Positions 9,624-18,929 of a stretch of 64,000 bases of DNA are shown piece by piece; the stretch's first letter is position 1; the number at the start of each line of letters is the position of its first letter. The notes under the pieces were generated by a model. The model saw only the letters and a program-made list of their open reading frames with translations. It searched no databases and was not told the DNA's origin. Origin of the DNA: Leptospira bourretii (GTDB taxonomy: Bacteria > Spirochaetota > Leptospiria > Leptospirales > Leptospiraceae). The position numbers were made by a program, and so were the translations under genes. The stretch spans positions 200,176 to 264,175 of the forward strand of contig NZ_RQFW01000001.1 in assembly GCF_004770145.1 (NCBI RefSeq), read 5' to 3'.

Positions 9624-10265
9624 TCAGTCCTCTTCTAAATCAAAACTGATAGGAAGCCTGTGAGCCATCCGAGTTGGTTTCCCTTTATCATATCCAGGAG
9701 AAAAACGGGCTCTTTGGATGATGCGAATGGCAGCTTCATCAAATCCATATCCAGCTCTACCAGAAACAATTTTGACACCTTGCAAGACTCCATGTTCGTC
9801 CACTTGCACCATCACCACGACTGTCTTTTGGCTGATATTTGCTGCCTTGGCGGCTTCTGGAAAATAAGCTTTTAAATCAAAGTCAATGATAGGAGTGGGA
9901 GGACGATCTCCATTAAAGGAAAATAAATACCCATCTTTGTCTGTTCCATTTCCCGAGAGTTGGTTGGGATTTAAGTCGGAGTTATCAGGTTTTTCTTCTG
10001 CATCTTTGTTTGATCCTTCCACCCATTCTTGTTTTTCGACAGGGGCAGGGCTCGAAGTTCCTCCTATGAGTTCGGGAGGAATTTCTTCAAAGGAAACATC
10101 CATATCTTCCATAGAAGTTTCTTGGAAGGCAGCATTACTAGGAAGTGTGAGTATAAAATAAATCAAATAACAAAATACATGCAATCCCACGGAAGCAAAG
10201 AGACTGGCCCGAAAGAGTCCGAACCGTCTCAGTTTGTATTGCAGATACAATGTAAATGATTTCAT
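9624..10265 (-). CDS. tonB: TonB-like energy transducer
   Basis: 213 residues. Residues about 18-42 form the N-terminal membrane anchor and include a GLHVFCYL segment; TonB proteins need a histidine in this helix, and one is present. A Glu/Pro/Asn-rich periplasmic linker follows, then the TonB C-terminal domain from about residue 135 (VVVMVQVDEHGVLQGVKIV, GFDEAAIRIIQRARFSPG). TonB passes proton-motive-force energy from ExbB/ExbD to outer-membrane receptors. Here it follows exbB by 11 bases, without exbD, and precedes a papain-fold pseudopeptidase by one base. The linker is acidic rather than the usual Pro/Lys type. Confidence 0.88.
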   Translation of the reverse strand: MKSFTLYLQYKLRRFGLFRASLFASVGLHVFCYLIYFILTLPSNAAFQETSMEDMDVSFEEIPPELIGGTSSPAPVEKQEWVEGSNKDAEEKPDNSDLNPNQLSGNGTDKDGYLFSFNGDRPPTPIIDFDLKAYFPEAAKAANISQKTVVVMVQVDEHGVLQGVKIVSGRAGYGFDEAAIRIIQRARFSPGYDKGKPTRMAHRLPISFDLEED

Positions 10266-10276
10266 GGAATGATCTT

Positions 10277-10936
10277 CTAGTGGTGGATATTCGGTGTAGA
10301 ACTAGAGGACTGGTTGTGTTTTCCACTCGTGATAAAACTGGCATGGATTTCTTTAGATAGAATTTCTAAGTGTCCGATGATGAGTTTCATTTTACGTGTG
10401 AAGTAGTTATTTGCCATCACCACGGGGATTGCCACAGCAAGTCCAGCGGCCGTAGCAAGAAGGGCAGTAGAGATACTTCGCATCACCACTTCCGCTCCCG
10501 AGTTTCCAAGAGTACCAAGACCATAAAAGGCTTTGATGACACCAAGGACAGTTCCCAAAAGTCCAATGAAAGGAGTGTTGTTTCCAAGGGTGTTGAGAAT
10601 GGGGAGTCTTTCTTCCAGTCCCAATTTTTCTTTCAAAATTTTCCCTTCCATCAGCTCTTCTAGACCTTTGTGGTTTTCCTTTTCTCGTTCCAAAACAAAA
10701 TGTATGAACCGAGTGTAGGAATTTTCCATAGGATGGGTTTCTAGGAGTTTTTCTGTCCCTTTTAAGTCTCTATGGCGGATGAGAAGAGTGAGTGAATCCA
10801 GAAGTGACTCGGATTCTTTGTTAAAATTACGTTTATAAACAATTAACCTTTCGATAAATACGGCAATTGCGAGGATACTCGCAAATAACATAACGAGGAA
10901 GATGATTTTTTCCCCAAGGTCTACGAAATCTTGCAT
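10277..10936 (-). CDS. exbB: MotA/TolQ/ExbB proton channel family protein
   Basis: 219 residues with three membrane segments: one near the N-terminus and two in the conserved C-terminal half ([19 protein letters not shown] and [23 protein letters not shown]), which is the diagnostic ExbB/TolQ signature. The cytoplasmic loop between them is of usual size. It is the first gene of a minus-strand operon with tonB and a papain-like gene. No ExbD-like gene follows, so the partner must be encoded elsewhere. The C-terminus ends in a Ser/His-rich tail. The divergent 106-base gap to the 11043 gene holds the promoter. Confidence 0.92.
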   Translation of the reverse strand: MQDFVDLGEKIIFLVMLFASILAIAVFIERLIVYKRNFNKESESLLDSLTLLIRHRDLKGTEKLLETHPMENSYTRFIHFVLEREKENHKGLEELMEGKILKEKLGLEERLPILNTLGNNTPFIGLLGTVLGVIKAFYGLGTLGNSGAEVVMRSISTALLATAAGLAVAIPVVMANNYFTRKMKLIIGHLEILSKEIHASFITSGKHNQSSSSTPNIHH

Positions 10937-11042
10937 TTTTGGAACCTTCTAACGGACAGAATTCTCTACCTTGGACTGTAATCAAAGAGAAAAATTGCAG
11001 AAAAAGAACTTCGGTTGATTCCAAGCCGACCTAGGAGAAAGA

Positions 11043-12923
11043 ATGATTCCAAGGATTGGTATGAAGGCAAAAAACATTCTTCCCAGTGTTTTGGGGTTCA
11101 TTTTCATCATTTTTGGTATTTCTCTGGTAGTGTTCTATGCTACAAAGTCATGGGAGACTTTTCTTAACCTTTGCCCCAACAAAGATTTTTTGTCTTGGGA
11201 TGAGAACATTCGGCTCAATCAGGTCCTGGATCAGTATGTCGATTTTCGAAACGGAAGTTGGTTTCGAGGGATAATGCCATTTTTGGAAAGTCCAACTTGG
11301 CCTCCGCTTCGTTCGGTCCTAACTTTTGTTACACTTTTTTTGCCAATAGATGCATACGAAACCTATAGGGATTCTTTTTTAGGACTATTCTTTTTAATTT
11401 TGGTATATCCTGGCTTGGTATTTATCTCTTTCAGAATCACAAAATCCTTGTTATGGGCAGGGATTCTTTCAGGACTCATTTTTATCCTAACCATCCAAAC
11501 AGGAGAAGTACCTGCATATTCTCTTTCTTCCATGTTAGAAACTCAATCCATGTTTTTTCTTTTGTTTTCCATCTACGCAATTTATCGTTTGTATGATGTG
11601 GACAACAGAGAATCAGAGATTGATTCAGGGACTAAGTGGCTCGTTTTCTTTTCTTTATTTGGTTTTTATTTTACTAAGTATCCATATGGAATTTTATTCT
11701 TTATGGCATGTTTTGCCTATGAGTTAGTTAGGTCTCCATCCAAGTACAAAGATGTTTTGGTATATTTGTTAAAACATTATGCTAGAGGTGTAAGACTCGT
11801 ATATTTAGTTTTTGTAGTGCTTATGGTATTTTCTTTGCCAGTGTTAAGAGTGGTTACAAAAATCAATCTCAACCAAAAGGGATTCAAACAGTTTATGTTC
11901 GGGATCACCTTTCTATTGTTTGTTGATTTGTCCGTTTATTTTTTCCGCAAAAGAGATGAAATCAAAAAAGTATTTCCGAAAACAGCTGTGGTCCTTTGGA
12001 TTTATGCAATTTTTCCAGCCTTTTTATGGCTGTTTATGAACCCAGACCGGGTCAATGCCCTCATCGATGCCCAAATGATTGTGAATGCCTACACTCGTAG
12101 TTTTTTCTTAACACTTTGGACAGAACCAGGACTTGATCCTTCCGTGCCAGGGGTTTTTGATTTTATCTGGGGGTTTCGAACTCTCATTATCTTTTCTGTT
12201 TTATCCCTTCTTTATTTTTTGTTCCGATCGGGAACCAAATTTCCAACCAAATTAAAAGATCCACTTCTGGCAGGGACAGTGATTTTGTTTTTGGAACTTC
12301 TCATTCTAGAAGTAACAACAGGAAATAAACAACCACGACATGTACTTCAGTTTATCCCTGCCATCGGGCTTATGAGTTTTCTTTGGATCTTGCGTTTGTA
12401 CGAGTTAGCTGAGACAAAAATAGAAAAATTGGCTTCTGTTTCCGTTTTCCTACTCACTTCCCTGTTTGTGTTTTCGAATTCGGTATACTCTCAAGGGATT
12501 TTGTCTGGGAAATTTTATGAAACAAAAATGTTTTGTTATCGTGGGATGAATGTTGGTGATTTCCAACCGGCACGAGAGATCGCCGAACAGATAACACCTG
12601 AGAAAAAGTACGTTCTCATCAATGCCTTCCATTTTGAAGAAAAATACAATACACGAGGTAGAGTTCTTGCCTCGGATTTCGATCTTGCGATGAAACTCAA
12701 GACCTATAAACAAGGGATGGTACGAAACGATAACAAATACCGATGGAAAGAATGGACAGATTTTGATTCCGTTCTTTTATTGAGTGATGTTTGTCCGGAT
12801 AGTTTTGTAGAAGAAAAATTTGAAAATCGAACAAAAATCTTGAATAGTAAGTCAACGTTACTGTCTACTTACAGAGAGAGTTCCGGTATTGCTTGTCTCC
12901 AAGAATATAAATTGCTCAAATAG
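11043..12923 (+). CDS. Polytopic membrane glycosyltransferase-like protein (GT39/ArnT type)
   Basis: 626 residues with around eleven hydrophobic segments. After the first membrane helix comes a loop with LSWDENIRLNQ, resembling the acidic catalytic loop of GT-C glycosyltransferases (PMT/ArnT/DUF families), which use a lipid-phosphate sugar on the outer face of the inner membrane. The last 150 residues form a soluble periplasmic-type domain. ATG 11043 has AGGAG six bases upstream. The stop is 13 bases before the RND gene, so the two may be co-transcribed. The exact donor and acceptor cannot be read from sequence. Confidence 0.65.
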   Translation: MIPRIGMKAKNILPSVLGFIFIIFGISLVVFYATKSWETFLNLCPNKDFLSWDENIRLNQVLDQYVDFRNGSWFRGIMPFLESPTWPPLRSVLTFVTLFLPIDAYETYRDSFLGLFFLILVYPGLVFISFRITKSLLWAGILSGLIFILTIQTGEVPAYSLSSMLETQSMFFLLFSIYAIYRLYDVDNRESEIDSGTKWLVFFSLFGFYFTKYPYGILFFMACFAYELVRSPSKYKDVLVYLLKHYARGVRLVYLVFVVLMVFSLPVLRVVTKINLNQKGFKQFMFGITFLLFVDLSVYFFRKRDEIKKVFPKTAVVLWIYAIFPAFLWLFMNPDRVNALIDAQMIVNAYTRSFFLTLWTEPGLDPSVPGVFDFIWGFRTLIIFSVLSLLYFLFRSGTKFPTKLKDPLLAGTVILFLELLILEVTTGNKQPRHVLQFIPAIGLMSFLWILRLYELAETKIEKLASVSVFLLTSLFVFSNSVYSQGILSGKFYETKMFCYRGMNVGDFQPAREIAEQITPEKKYVLINAFHFEEKYNTRGRVLASDFDLAMKLKTYKQGMVRNDNKYRWKEWTDFDSVLLLSDVCPDSFVEEKFENRTKILNSKSTLLSTYRESSGIACLQEYKLLK

Positions 12924-12935
12924 AGAAAAAATTTT

Positions 12936-15900
12936 ATGAGTATTGCTTCCTTTTCGATCAAACGCCCCATATTCATTTCCTCGTTAGTCATCATTATGGT
13001 GATTACGGGATTTATTTCCTTAAAACGAATCGGTGTCGACCTTTTCCCTGACATCAATATTCCCTTTGTCGTGGTTTCGACTGTCTATCCAGGTGCTGGG
13101 CCTGAGGAAATCGAAACCTCCATCTCCAAACCATTGGAAGAGGAACTCAGTTCTATCTCTGGTCTCAAACGAATCACCTCGAGAAACCAAGAGGGAATTT
13201 CGATGGTGTTTGCAGAATTTAACTTAACCACTGATATCAAATACGCGGAACAACAAGTTCGGGATAAAACCGCTCGAGTCAAACCTCTTTTCCCTGAATC
13301 TTCTAAAGAACCACTTGTCCAGAGGTTTGATCCCTCGGACCAACCGATCATGAGGATTTCTCTTTTTGCTGATTTACCAGAAGGTGAACTCTATGATTTG
13401 GCAAAAGAAAAAATCAAAACCAAACTAGAGCAGGTGAATAACGTTGGTGCGGTGAAAATCATCGGGGGTTCTCGTCGGGAAATTCACATTGAATTAGATC
13501 GTAACAAAATCAATTCCTATCAAGTCCCAGCCATCGCCATTGGAAACCAGATCAAAAACTCAGGTGTAAACATTCCGGCAGGAAAGGTGGAAGGTGGTGA
13601 TAAAGAAACTTCCTTTCGGACCGTTGCTAAGTATGAATCCTTATCTCAAATTGAAAACACGGTAGTTTCCTTCGGTGGAGAGTTTGGGCGAGGAGTTTTA
13701 GTCAAAGACCTTGGCCAAGTGAAGGACACTCTCCAAGACCGCCAAACATTGGGTATGTTATATGCCCCGATTAGTGCAGAAGAACACGAAGAACCTTCCA
13801 TCATTGGGAAGTTATTATTCAAATATGAACCACCCAAAAAAGAAAGAATCCAGAAAACTGCTCTCTTTTTGGATGTGTACAAACAGTCAGGTGCCAACAC
13901 CGTAGAAGTGGCCGATGGAATCCTCGGAAAAATTGATACCATCAACGCACAAATCAAAGATTTAAAAGGAGCACCTAAGGTCATTCTGATTCGGGACGGA
14001 TCCAAATGGATTCGGGCTAATATTGAAGATGTGACCATCGCCATCATCCTTGGGATCTTACTTGCTGTTATTGTTGTTTATCTTTTCCTTGGGAACGTTC
14101 GTTCCACCTTAATTACCGGAATGGCACTCCCCAACTCTATGTTAGGTGCCTTTATCATTATGTATGCAATGGGTTTTACCATGAACGTAATGACCCTTCT
14201 TGCCCTCTCTCTTGCCGTGGGACTTCTTGTGGATGACGCTATTGTGGTTCGGGAAAATATTTTCCGCAAACTAGAAGAAGGTGAATCGGTGATTGTTGCG
14301 GCAAGGAAAGGAACGGAAGAGGTAACCCTTGCCGTCATTGGAACTTCCTTAACGGTGATTGCAGTATTTTTACCCATTGGATTTTTATCTGGAATTGTAG
14401 GTCAGTTTTTCAAACAGTTTGGACTCACCGTTGTTTTTGCGATGATCATCTCGTTATTTGATGGTTTGACCGTAGCACCAATGTTATCTGCTTATTTTGC
14501 AGGGAAAACGGATATCCATAAAAAGAAAAATTTTGTCCTTCGTAACTTTGATAAGTTCCAAGATTTTCTGGACAAAATGTACGGAATCATTATGAAATTT
14601 GCCCTAAAAAAACCTTGGGCTGTGATTTTGTTAACCTTCCTTACATTGATTACTAGTATTTTTTCACTCGCCTTTGTGAAAAAGACCTTCTTACCTGCAA
14701 ACGACCAAGGTGAGTTTATGGTCAATGTGGAGATGGCTCCAGGAACTTCTTTACAAGGGACAGCGGAAGTGGTGAAAGAAATTCAAAATGCCATCATTAA
14801 AACGGTTCCTGAGTTGGAACTTTTGGCAACGGTTGTGGGAAATAGTGATGGTGAATCCAATATTGCAACCATTGGTGTGGCACTCCTTCCTTCCGAATAC
14901 CGCAAACGCACTACAGGTGATGTCAAAGACCAAATCCGCGAATACCTAAAACAATACCCACAAGCAAGACCGAAAGTGAACGACTATTCGGCGATAGGTG
15001 GTGGAGTTCAATATCCATTCAACTTAAACTTAAAGGGTGAAAACTTAAAAGACTTAGAAGCATATTCTTTCAAAGTTATGGAAGAATTACGAAAAATCCC
15101 AGATCTTACAGATGTGGACACAACTTACAGAACAGGGAAACCTGAATTCCAAGTTGTACCAAACCGATCCAAAATGCAAACCGTTGGGGTTGTGGCCGGG
15201 GTCATGGGAGCCGAACTTCGTTACCATATCGAAGGTGGGGAAGTGGCCAAGTATTTGGAAAATGGAATTGAATATGATGTAAGACTTCGTTTGAAAGAAG
15301 ACCAAAGAAACTTACGTAAGTCTTTCTATGAAACAAGAGTTCCCAATATCCAAAACCGACTCATTCCTCTGAATGCCATAGCGGATGGAAAAGAAAGTAG
15401 TTCCCCTGCACGGATCATTCGGGAAGACAGGTCTCGGGTCGTTCCTATCAATGCAAACTTGGCACCAGGTGGAGCGATTGCCTCGGCTTCGGAAGCAGCC
15501 ACAAAGATTCTAAAAGAAAAACTTCCACCGCCTCCAGGAATTACGTATACCTTTGTAGGACAATCGGAAGACTTTAAGGAACTTTTACAAAACATTGTCC
15601 TTGCATTCGGGATGGCTCTCATCTTCATCTATTTGGTGTTAGCTTCTCTTTATGAGTCTTTTATCACACCGATCACAATCCTTTTTGCCATCCCTCCAGC
15701 CATTTCGGGAGCTTTCTTTGCTCTCGCTCTAACCGGTGAGATGTTAAATTTATTCAGTATGATTGGACTCATCCTCCTTATGGGACTTGTGGCCAAAAAC
15801 TCCATCCTTCTTGTGGACCATGCAATGCTTGCGATGAAAGAACATGGGATGACTCGGGACGAAGCGATCTTCGATGCAGGATCAAAACGACTACGTCCGA

Positions 15901-16139
15901 TCCTTATGACTTCCCTTGCGATGATTGCAGGAACTTTGCCAATTGCTTTGGGGATCGGAGAAGCATCCAAATCAAGAACTGCTATGGGGATTGCGATCAT
16001 TGGTGGTCTTGTTTTATCTACACTCATCACTCTCATTGTGGTGCCTGCCGTGTTTGGGTACATTGACCGTATTCGCGAAAAAATTGAAGGTGCTTTCCGC
16101 CCTGATTATGAAATTCGCCCTGAGGATTTAGAGGACTAA
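12936..16139 (+). CDS. RND (HAE1/AcrB-type) efflux transporter
   Basis: 1067 residues, the normal size for an inner-membrane RND pump. It begins with the typical FSIKRPIFISSLVIIMVITG helix and a PDINIP-YPGAGPEEIE porter segment. The TM4 proton-relay motif LAVGLLVDDAIVVREN has both aspartates. The C-terminal half repeats the fold, ending with MGLVAKNSILLVDHA and the RLRPILMTSLAMIAGTLP motif. An extra acidic stretch (EEHEEPSIIG) sits in the first porter/docking region. No membrane fusion protein or outer-membrane channel gene is adjacent, which is unusual. The substrate cannot be predicted; it is closest in style to AcrB-like multidrug pumps rather than CzcA. Confidence 0.92.
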   Translation: MSIASFSIKRPIFISSLVIIMVITGFISLKRIGVDLFPDINIPFVVVSTVYPGAGPEEIETSISKPLEEELSSISGLKRITSRNQEGISMVFAEFNLTTDIKYAEQQVRDKTARVKPLFPESSKEPLVQRFDPSDQPIMRISLFADLPEGELYDLAKEKIKTKLEQVNNVGAVKIIGGSRREIHIELDRNKINSYQVPAIAIGNQIKNSGVNIPAGKVEGGDKETSFRTVAKYESLSQIENTVVSFGGEFGRGVLVKDLGQVKDTLQDRQTLGMLYAPISAEEHEEPSIIGKLLFKYEPPKKERIQKTALFLDVYKQSGANTVEVADGILGKIDTINAQIKDLKGAPKVILIRDGSKWIRANIEDVTIAIILGILLAVIVVYLFLGNVRSTLITGMALPNSMLGAFIIMYAMGFTMNVMTLLALSLAVGLLVDDAIVVRENIFRKLEEGESVIVAARKGTEEVTLAVIGTSLTVIAVFLPIGFLSGIVGQFFKQFGLTVVFAMIISLFDGLTVAPMLSAYFAGKTDIHKKKNFVLRNFDKFQDFLDKMYGIIMKFALKKPWAVILLTFLTLITSIFSLAFVKKTFLPANDQGEFMVNVEMAPGTSLQGTAEVVKEIQNAIIKTVPELELLATVVGNSDGESNIATIGVALLPSEYRKRTTGDVKDQIREYLKQYPQARPKVNDYSAIGGGVQYPFNLNLKGENLKDLEAYSFKVMEELRKIPDLTDVDTTYRTGKPEFQVVPNRSKMQTVGVVAGVMGAELRYHIEGGEVAKYLENGIEYDVRLRLKEDQRNLRKSFYETRVPNIQNRLIPLNAIADGKESSSPARIIREDRSRVVPINANLAPGGAIASASEAATKILKEKLPPPPGITYTFVGQSEDFKELLQNIVLAFGMALIFIYLVLASLYESFITPITILFAIPPAISGAFFALALTGEMLNLFSMIGLILLMGLVAKNSILLVDHAMLAMKEHGMTRDEAIFDAGSKRLRPILMTSLAMIAGTLPIALGIGEASKSRTAMGIAIIGGLVLSTLITLIVVPAVFGYIDRIREKIEGAFRPDYEIRPEDLED

Positions 16140-16213
16140 ACCTTGATCCTAGGAAATTCTCAGGCATAAATTTAAACTTGCCCAAACTTTGAATTCGGCG
16201 TTCTCTTGCTATC

Positions 16214-16576
16214 ATGTCCAGCGAACGCCGAATCTACAAACGAATCTCCGAAAAAGTCCATCTCACCTACCGAGTGATCCAATCGGGAGCCGGTTCTTCT
16301 CAGTTTTTACCAAAAGACAAAGGAGAAGGGGATTCCCAAGACATTTCCGAAGGGGGACTGTTGTTTCGCACCAAAGAACCAATGCCACTTGGAACTCGAT
16401 TGGAATTAGAATTAAGATTCCCTGATGTGAAATACGTTTTGTATCCTAAGGCAAAGGTTGTACGATTGGAAGAATTTGGCGAAGGGGCCTTTTATGAAGT
16501 AGGTCTTGAATTCAACCAAATGTTTGATGATGATCAAAAATTATTATTAGAACATATTGCTCGATTAGCAGTTTAA
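16214..16576 (+). CDS. PilZ domain protein
   Basis: 120 residues, essentially one PilZ domain. The cyclic-di-GMP binding motifs are present: RxxxR at Arg6-Arg10 (RIYKR) and DxSxxG at Asp43-Gly48 (DISEGG). A single-domain PilZ protein usually acts as a c-di-GMP-sensing adaptor for motility or surface behaviour. It stands alone between the RND pump and the two-component genes, with no terminator seen on either side. Confidence 0.9.
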   Translation: MSSERRIYKRISEKVHLTYRVIQSGAGSSQFLPKDKGEGDSQDISEGGLLFRTKEPMPLGTRLELELRFPDVKYVLYPKAKVVRLEEFGEGAFYEVGLEFNQMFDDDQKLLLEHIARLAV

Positions 16577-16626
16577 TCTGATTTCCTCTTACCACCTCCA
16601 CCAATTGATTTGTAGGTAACAAACCA

Positions 16627-17868
16627 ATGTTGCAAAGGTTGTTTGTCCTTTTTCGTGGGATTCCCCTCGAACCGATTTCTCTACTCGCCGTATATTCCGA
16701 GATTATCAGCAAATTGTATTTTCTTGGATTCGCTTATTGTTTGGCGTATCTCCAAAGTGTGTATTTGGAATGGAATGCGTTAGACCAAACCAATTGTATT
16801 TTATCAGCCATCCAACTTGTATTTAGTATTCTCTTGGTATTGACCTCCTTTTTTTATAGAAGGTTTTTTGGTTTTGCTCCCGTCATTGTCCGTTTGACTT
16901 TTTTTCTTTTGGTGTTGGTAGAAATTGAAACTGGATTTCATGATCCTACCATTCCTTATTTTGATCCAAGGAATTGGCTTACCATCACCGCCTTACTTGC
17001 CACTTCCTCTTTCTTTTATCCAGGCCTTGTTTGGCAGTACATTTTAGAATGGTCTATCGTACTTTTGCTTTATATCATTCGGGTGTACTTTGCCAACCAA
17101 ACTGTCATTCCGATGGAAACCTGGCGGGAGATGTCCACCATTTTCCCTTTGTTCCTTGTTGCCTTTTTTTTAAACCACTGGTGGTTTCGCACTCGTTACA
17201 TTGCCGCTTATCGTGGGATGTTATTGGAAGAAAAACGGAGAACATTTTTCCAAGACATCCATGATAGTTTAGGTTCGCAATTAACGGATTTAGTTTTACT
17301 CACTCAAAAAATCGAAAAAAAACCGACTGAGATCACAGAGATTCAATTACAAAAATTAAGGCAACTTTCAGAGTCAGCACTTCAATCCTTACGTACGCAA
17401 GTCCAAGAAGAAGACCAAAGAGATTTGATCCAAGAATCTTTGTTAGACGGATTGAAACTTTTAGTCAAAAAACGATACAAACTTGTTGGTCGTACGATAA
17501 ACCTAAAATGGGATTCCATAGGAGATGAGACAATGATCAAAATTCCCGATCCCGAGGTAGCCCATCATATCCTTCAATTCTTCAAAGAAGTGACAACCAA
17601 TGATTTACGACATGGAAACGGGACTTCTGAATGGAAGATTAATAGAACACCAGATCATATGGTATTCCAATTTGTCACAGAACTAGAAAAATCGAACGGA
17701 AATGAAAAGGGTTTGGATATTTATCCTAACAAACAAGAATGGAATGAATCAGGAATTGGCGAACGAGGCCTCCACCAAAGAATCAAATCTTTAAATGGTG
17801 ACCTTACCATAATAGAATCTCCATACCAGATTCATATGAAACTTCCTATGAGTTTATTTCATATATGA
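16627..17868 (+). CDS. Membrane sensor histidine kinase, NarL/DesK type
   Basis: 413 residues. The first 200 contain about six membrane helices without a recognisable extracellular domain. The HisKA_3-type dimerisation box is FFQDIHDSLGSQLTDL, with phospho-acceptor His212. The HATPase part is shorter and weaker than usual: an N-box-like EVTTNDLRHG (Asn shifted from the consensus) and a final GIGERGLHQRIKSLNGDL G-box. The gene overlaps the response regulator by four bases (ATGA), so the pair is surely co-translated. The sensed signal is probably in or at the membrane. Confidence 0.87.
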   Translation: MLQRLFVLFRGIPLEPISLLAVYSEIISKLYFLGFAYCLAYLQSVYLEWNALDQTNCILSAIQLVFSILLVLTSFFYRRFFGFAPVIVRLTFFLLVLVEIETGFHDPTIPYFDPRNWLTITALLATSSFFYPGLVWQYILEWSIVLLLYIIRVYFANQTVIPMETWREMSTIFPLFLVAFFLNHWWFRTRYIAAYRGMLLEEKRRTFFQDIHDSLGSQLTDLVLLTQKIEKKPTEITEIQLQKLRQLSESALQSLRTQVQEEDQRDLIQESLLDGLKLLVKKRYKLVGRTINLKWDSIGDETMIKIPDPEVAHHILQFFKEVTTNDLRHGNGTSEWKINRTPDHMVFQFVTELEKSNGNEKGLDIYPNKQEWNESGIGERGLHQRIKSLNGDLTIIESPYQIHMKLPMSLFHI

Positions 17869-18506
17869 AATCTATTTCCATCGGTATCATCGAAGACAAT
17901 GTAGATTTTTTACAATCGTTATGCGGTGTCTTAAAACAAAATTCTCATCTAAATTTGGTTACTTGGAATTCAGCTGAAGATTTTTGGACGAATGGACAAT
18001 CTAGGGAATGGGATTTGCTCATTTTGGACATTGGACTACCTGGTATGAGTGGAATTGATGTACTCAAAACTTACCATACAGTGGAATCGAGAAAAAGCCT
18101 TGTGATTTCCGCCTTACAAACGGATGACGCTATCTTTTCAGCACTTCGGAATGGAGCTTCTGGGTATATTTGGAAATCAGAGTTGGACTCTCTTCCAGAG
18201 ACCATTCAAACCATTTTGGAAGGGGGAAGTGTGATTTCGCCTTCGATTGCCGCAAAAGTATTGTTAAGTTTTCGAAAACCTCAGACTTTTTCCGATCCTT
18301 CTGGGGTTGGCGTTGAAGTTCTCACTCCGAGAGAAAGACAAATTTTGGAACTGATTGTAGAAGGGGACAACCCAAACCAGATTGCTTCTTTATTTGGAAC
18401 AACTGTTGGAACTGTCCGCCAACAAATCAAAGCCATCTACAAAAAACTTCAGGTGAATACTCGGGTGCAAATGCTAAAAAAAGCTCGCCAATTTGGAATT
18501 TTTTAA
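17865..18506 (+). CDS. Response regulator, NarL/LuxR type
   Basis: 213 residues: receiver domain with the acidic pair Glu10-Asp11, phospho-acceptor Asp55 in LLILDIGLPGMSG, and the conserved Lys in YIWKSE, followed by a LuxR-type helix-turn-helix (LTPRERQILELIVEGDNPNQIA ... VRQQIKAIYKKLQV). It is the partner of the overlapping histidine kinase. The target genes are unknown; the DNA just downstream (18525-18794) holds two copies of a 30-base motif that could be its or another factor's site. Confidence 0.93.
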   Translation: MKSISIGIIEDNVDFLQSLCGVLKQNSHLNLVTWNSAEDFWTNGQSREWDLLILDIGLPGMSGIDVLKTYHTVESRKSLVISALQTDDAIFSALRNGASGYIWKSELDSLPETIQTILEGGSVISPSIAAKVLLSFRKPQTFSDPSGVGVEVLTPRERQILELIVEGDNPNQIASLFGTTVGTVRQQIKAIYKKLQVNTRVQMLKKARQFGIF

Positions 18507-18524
18507 AGGGATATAAAATTCTAA

Positions 18525-18554
18525 TTTATACCATCTGGTAAATGGACACCGACT
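18525..18554 (+). repeat. Direct repeat copy A
   Basis: 30 bases beginning TTTATACCATCTGGTA and ending GACACCGACT. It matches copy B (18765-18794) at 26 of 30 positions. The core TACCA-TC-TGGTA is a small dyad, as expected of a dimeric protein-binding site. Confidence 0.6.
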
Positions 18555-18600
18555 GAAAACTTGGTTATACTATCTCATCAACTTACCAGAATACAAACAA

Positions 18601-18711
18601 ATGCGACTAGAATCGATTCATTGGATCTCTGCTCTCCTCATCAAACTAAGGCTAGTTTTATGGTTTGGAGTGTACTTAGCGCTTGTATTTCTGATGAATT
18701 GGGTTTTATAA
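18601..18711 (+). CDS. Possible 36-residue membrane peptide
   Basis: A short frame from ATG 18601 to TAA 18711 whose product is almost one hydrophobic helix (ALLIKLRLVLWFGVYLALVF is its core) with charged residues at the N-terminus. It lies between the two copies of the 30-base repeat. There is no good Shine-Dalgarno sequence, so it may be chance. If translated it would be a small inner-membrane protein. Confidence 0.22.
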   Translation: MRLESIHWISALLIKLRLVLWFGVYLALVFLMNWVL

Positions 18712-18764
18712 AGGGAAATCCAAAAAACAAAAACACCCGTTCGGGAAGGTTCCTTTCTTTCCTT

Positions 18765-18794
18765 TTTATACCATTTGGTAGATAGACAGCGACT
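18765..18794 (+). repeat. Direct repeat copy B
   Basis: 30 bases beginning TTTATACCATTTGGTA and ending GACAGCGACT, 26/30 identical to copy A 240 bases upstream and in the same orientation. The dyad core TACCA-TT-TGGTA is kept. Confidence 0.6.
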
Positions 18795-18929
18795 CTCGTC
18801 TCTGTTAGCATTATCTGAAGAATCCCAGTCTGTCCTACCCTGGCTGGCGAATAGCGTAGAATTTCCATTTAACATTCCATTGCTTGGTGCAAGTGCCATC
18901 GTGTTCGAGACCACGGTGGTATTTTTTTT

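Larger units (their letters stand above)
18507..18929. other. 423-base intergenic region with a repeated 30-base motif
   Basis: Non-coding or decayed stretch between the converging response regulator and meaB genes. It contains two near-identical 30-base motifs (18525-18554 and 18765-18794) and one short possible membrane-peptide frame between them. Longer frames on both strands look like chance or decayed sequence. No clear terminator was seen. Confidence 0.5.

Noticed and set aside
13646..16063. Several long open frames on the minus strand opposite the RND gene
   Set aside because: They mirror the codon pattern of a well-supported RND gene, have no ribosome sites and no recognisable domains.
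18618..18914. 98-codon minus-strand frame in the gap after the response regulator
   Set aside because: Composition is not convincing, no ribosome site, and it spans both repeat copies; left as non-coding.
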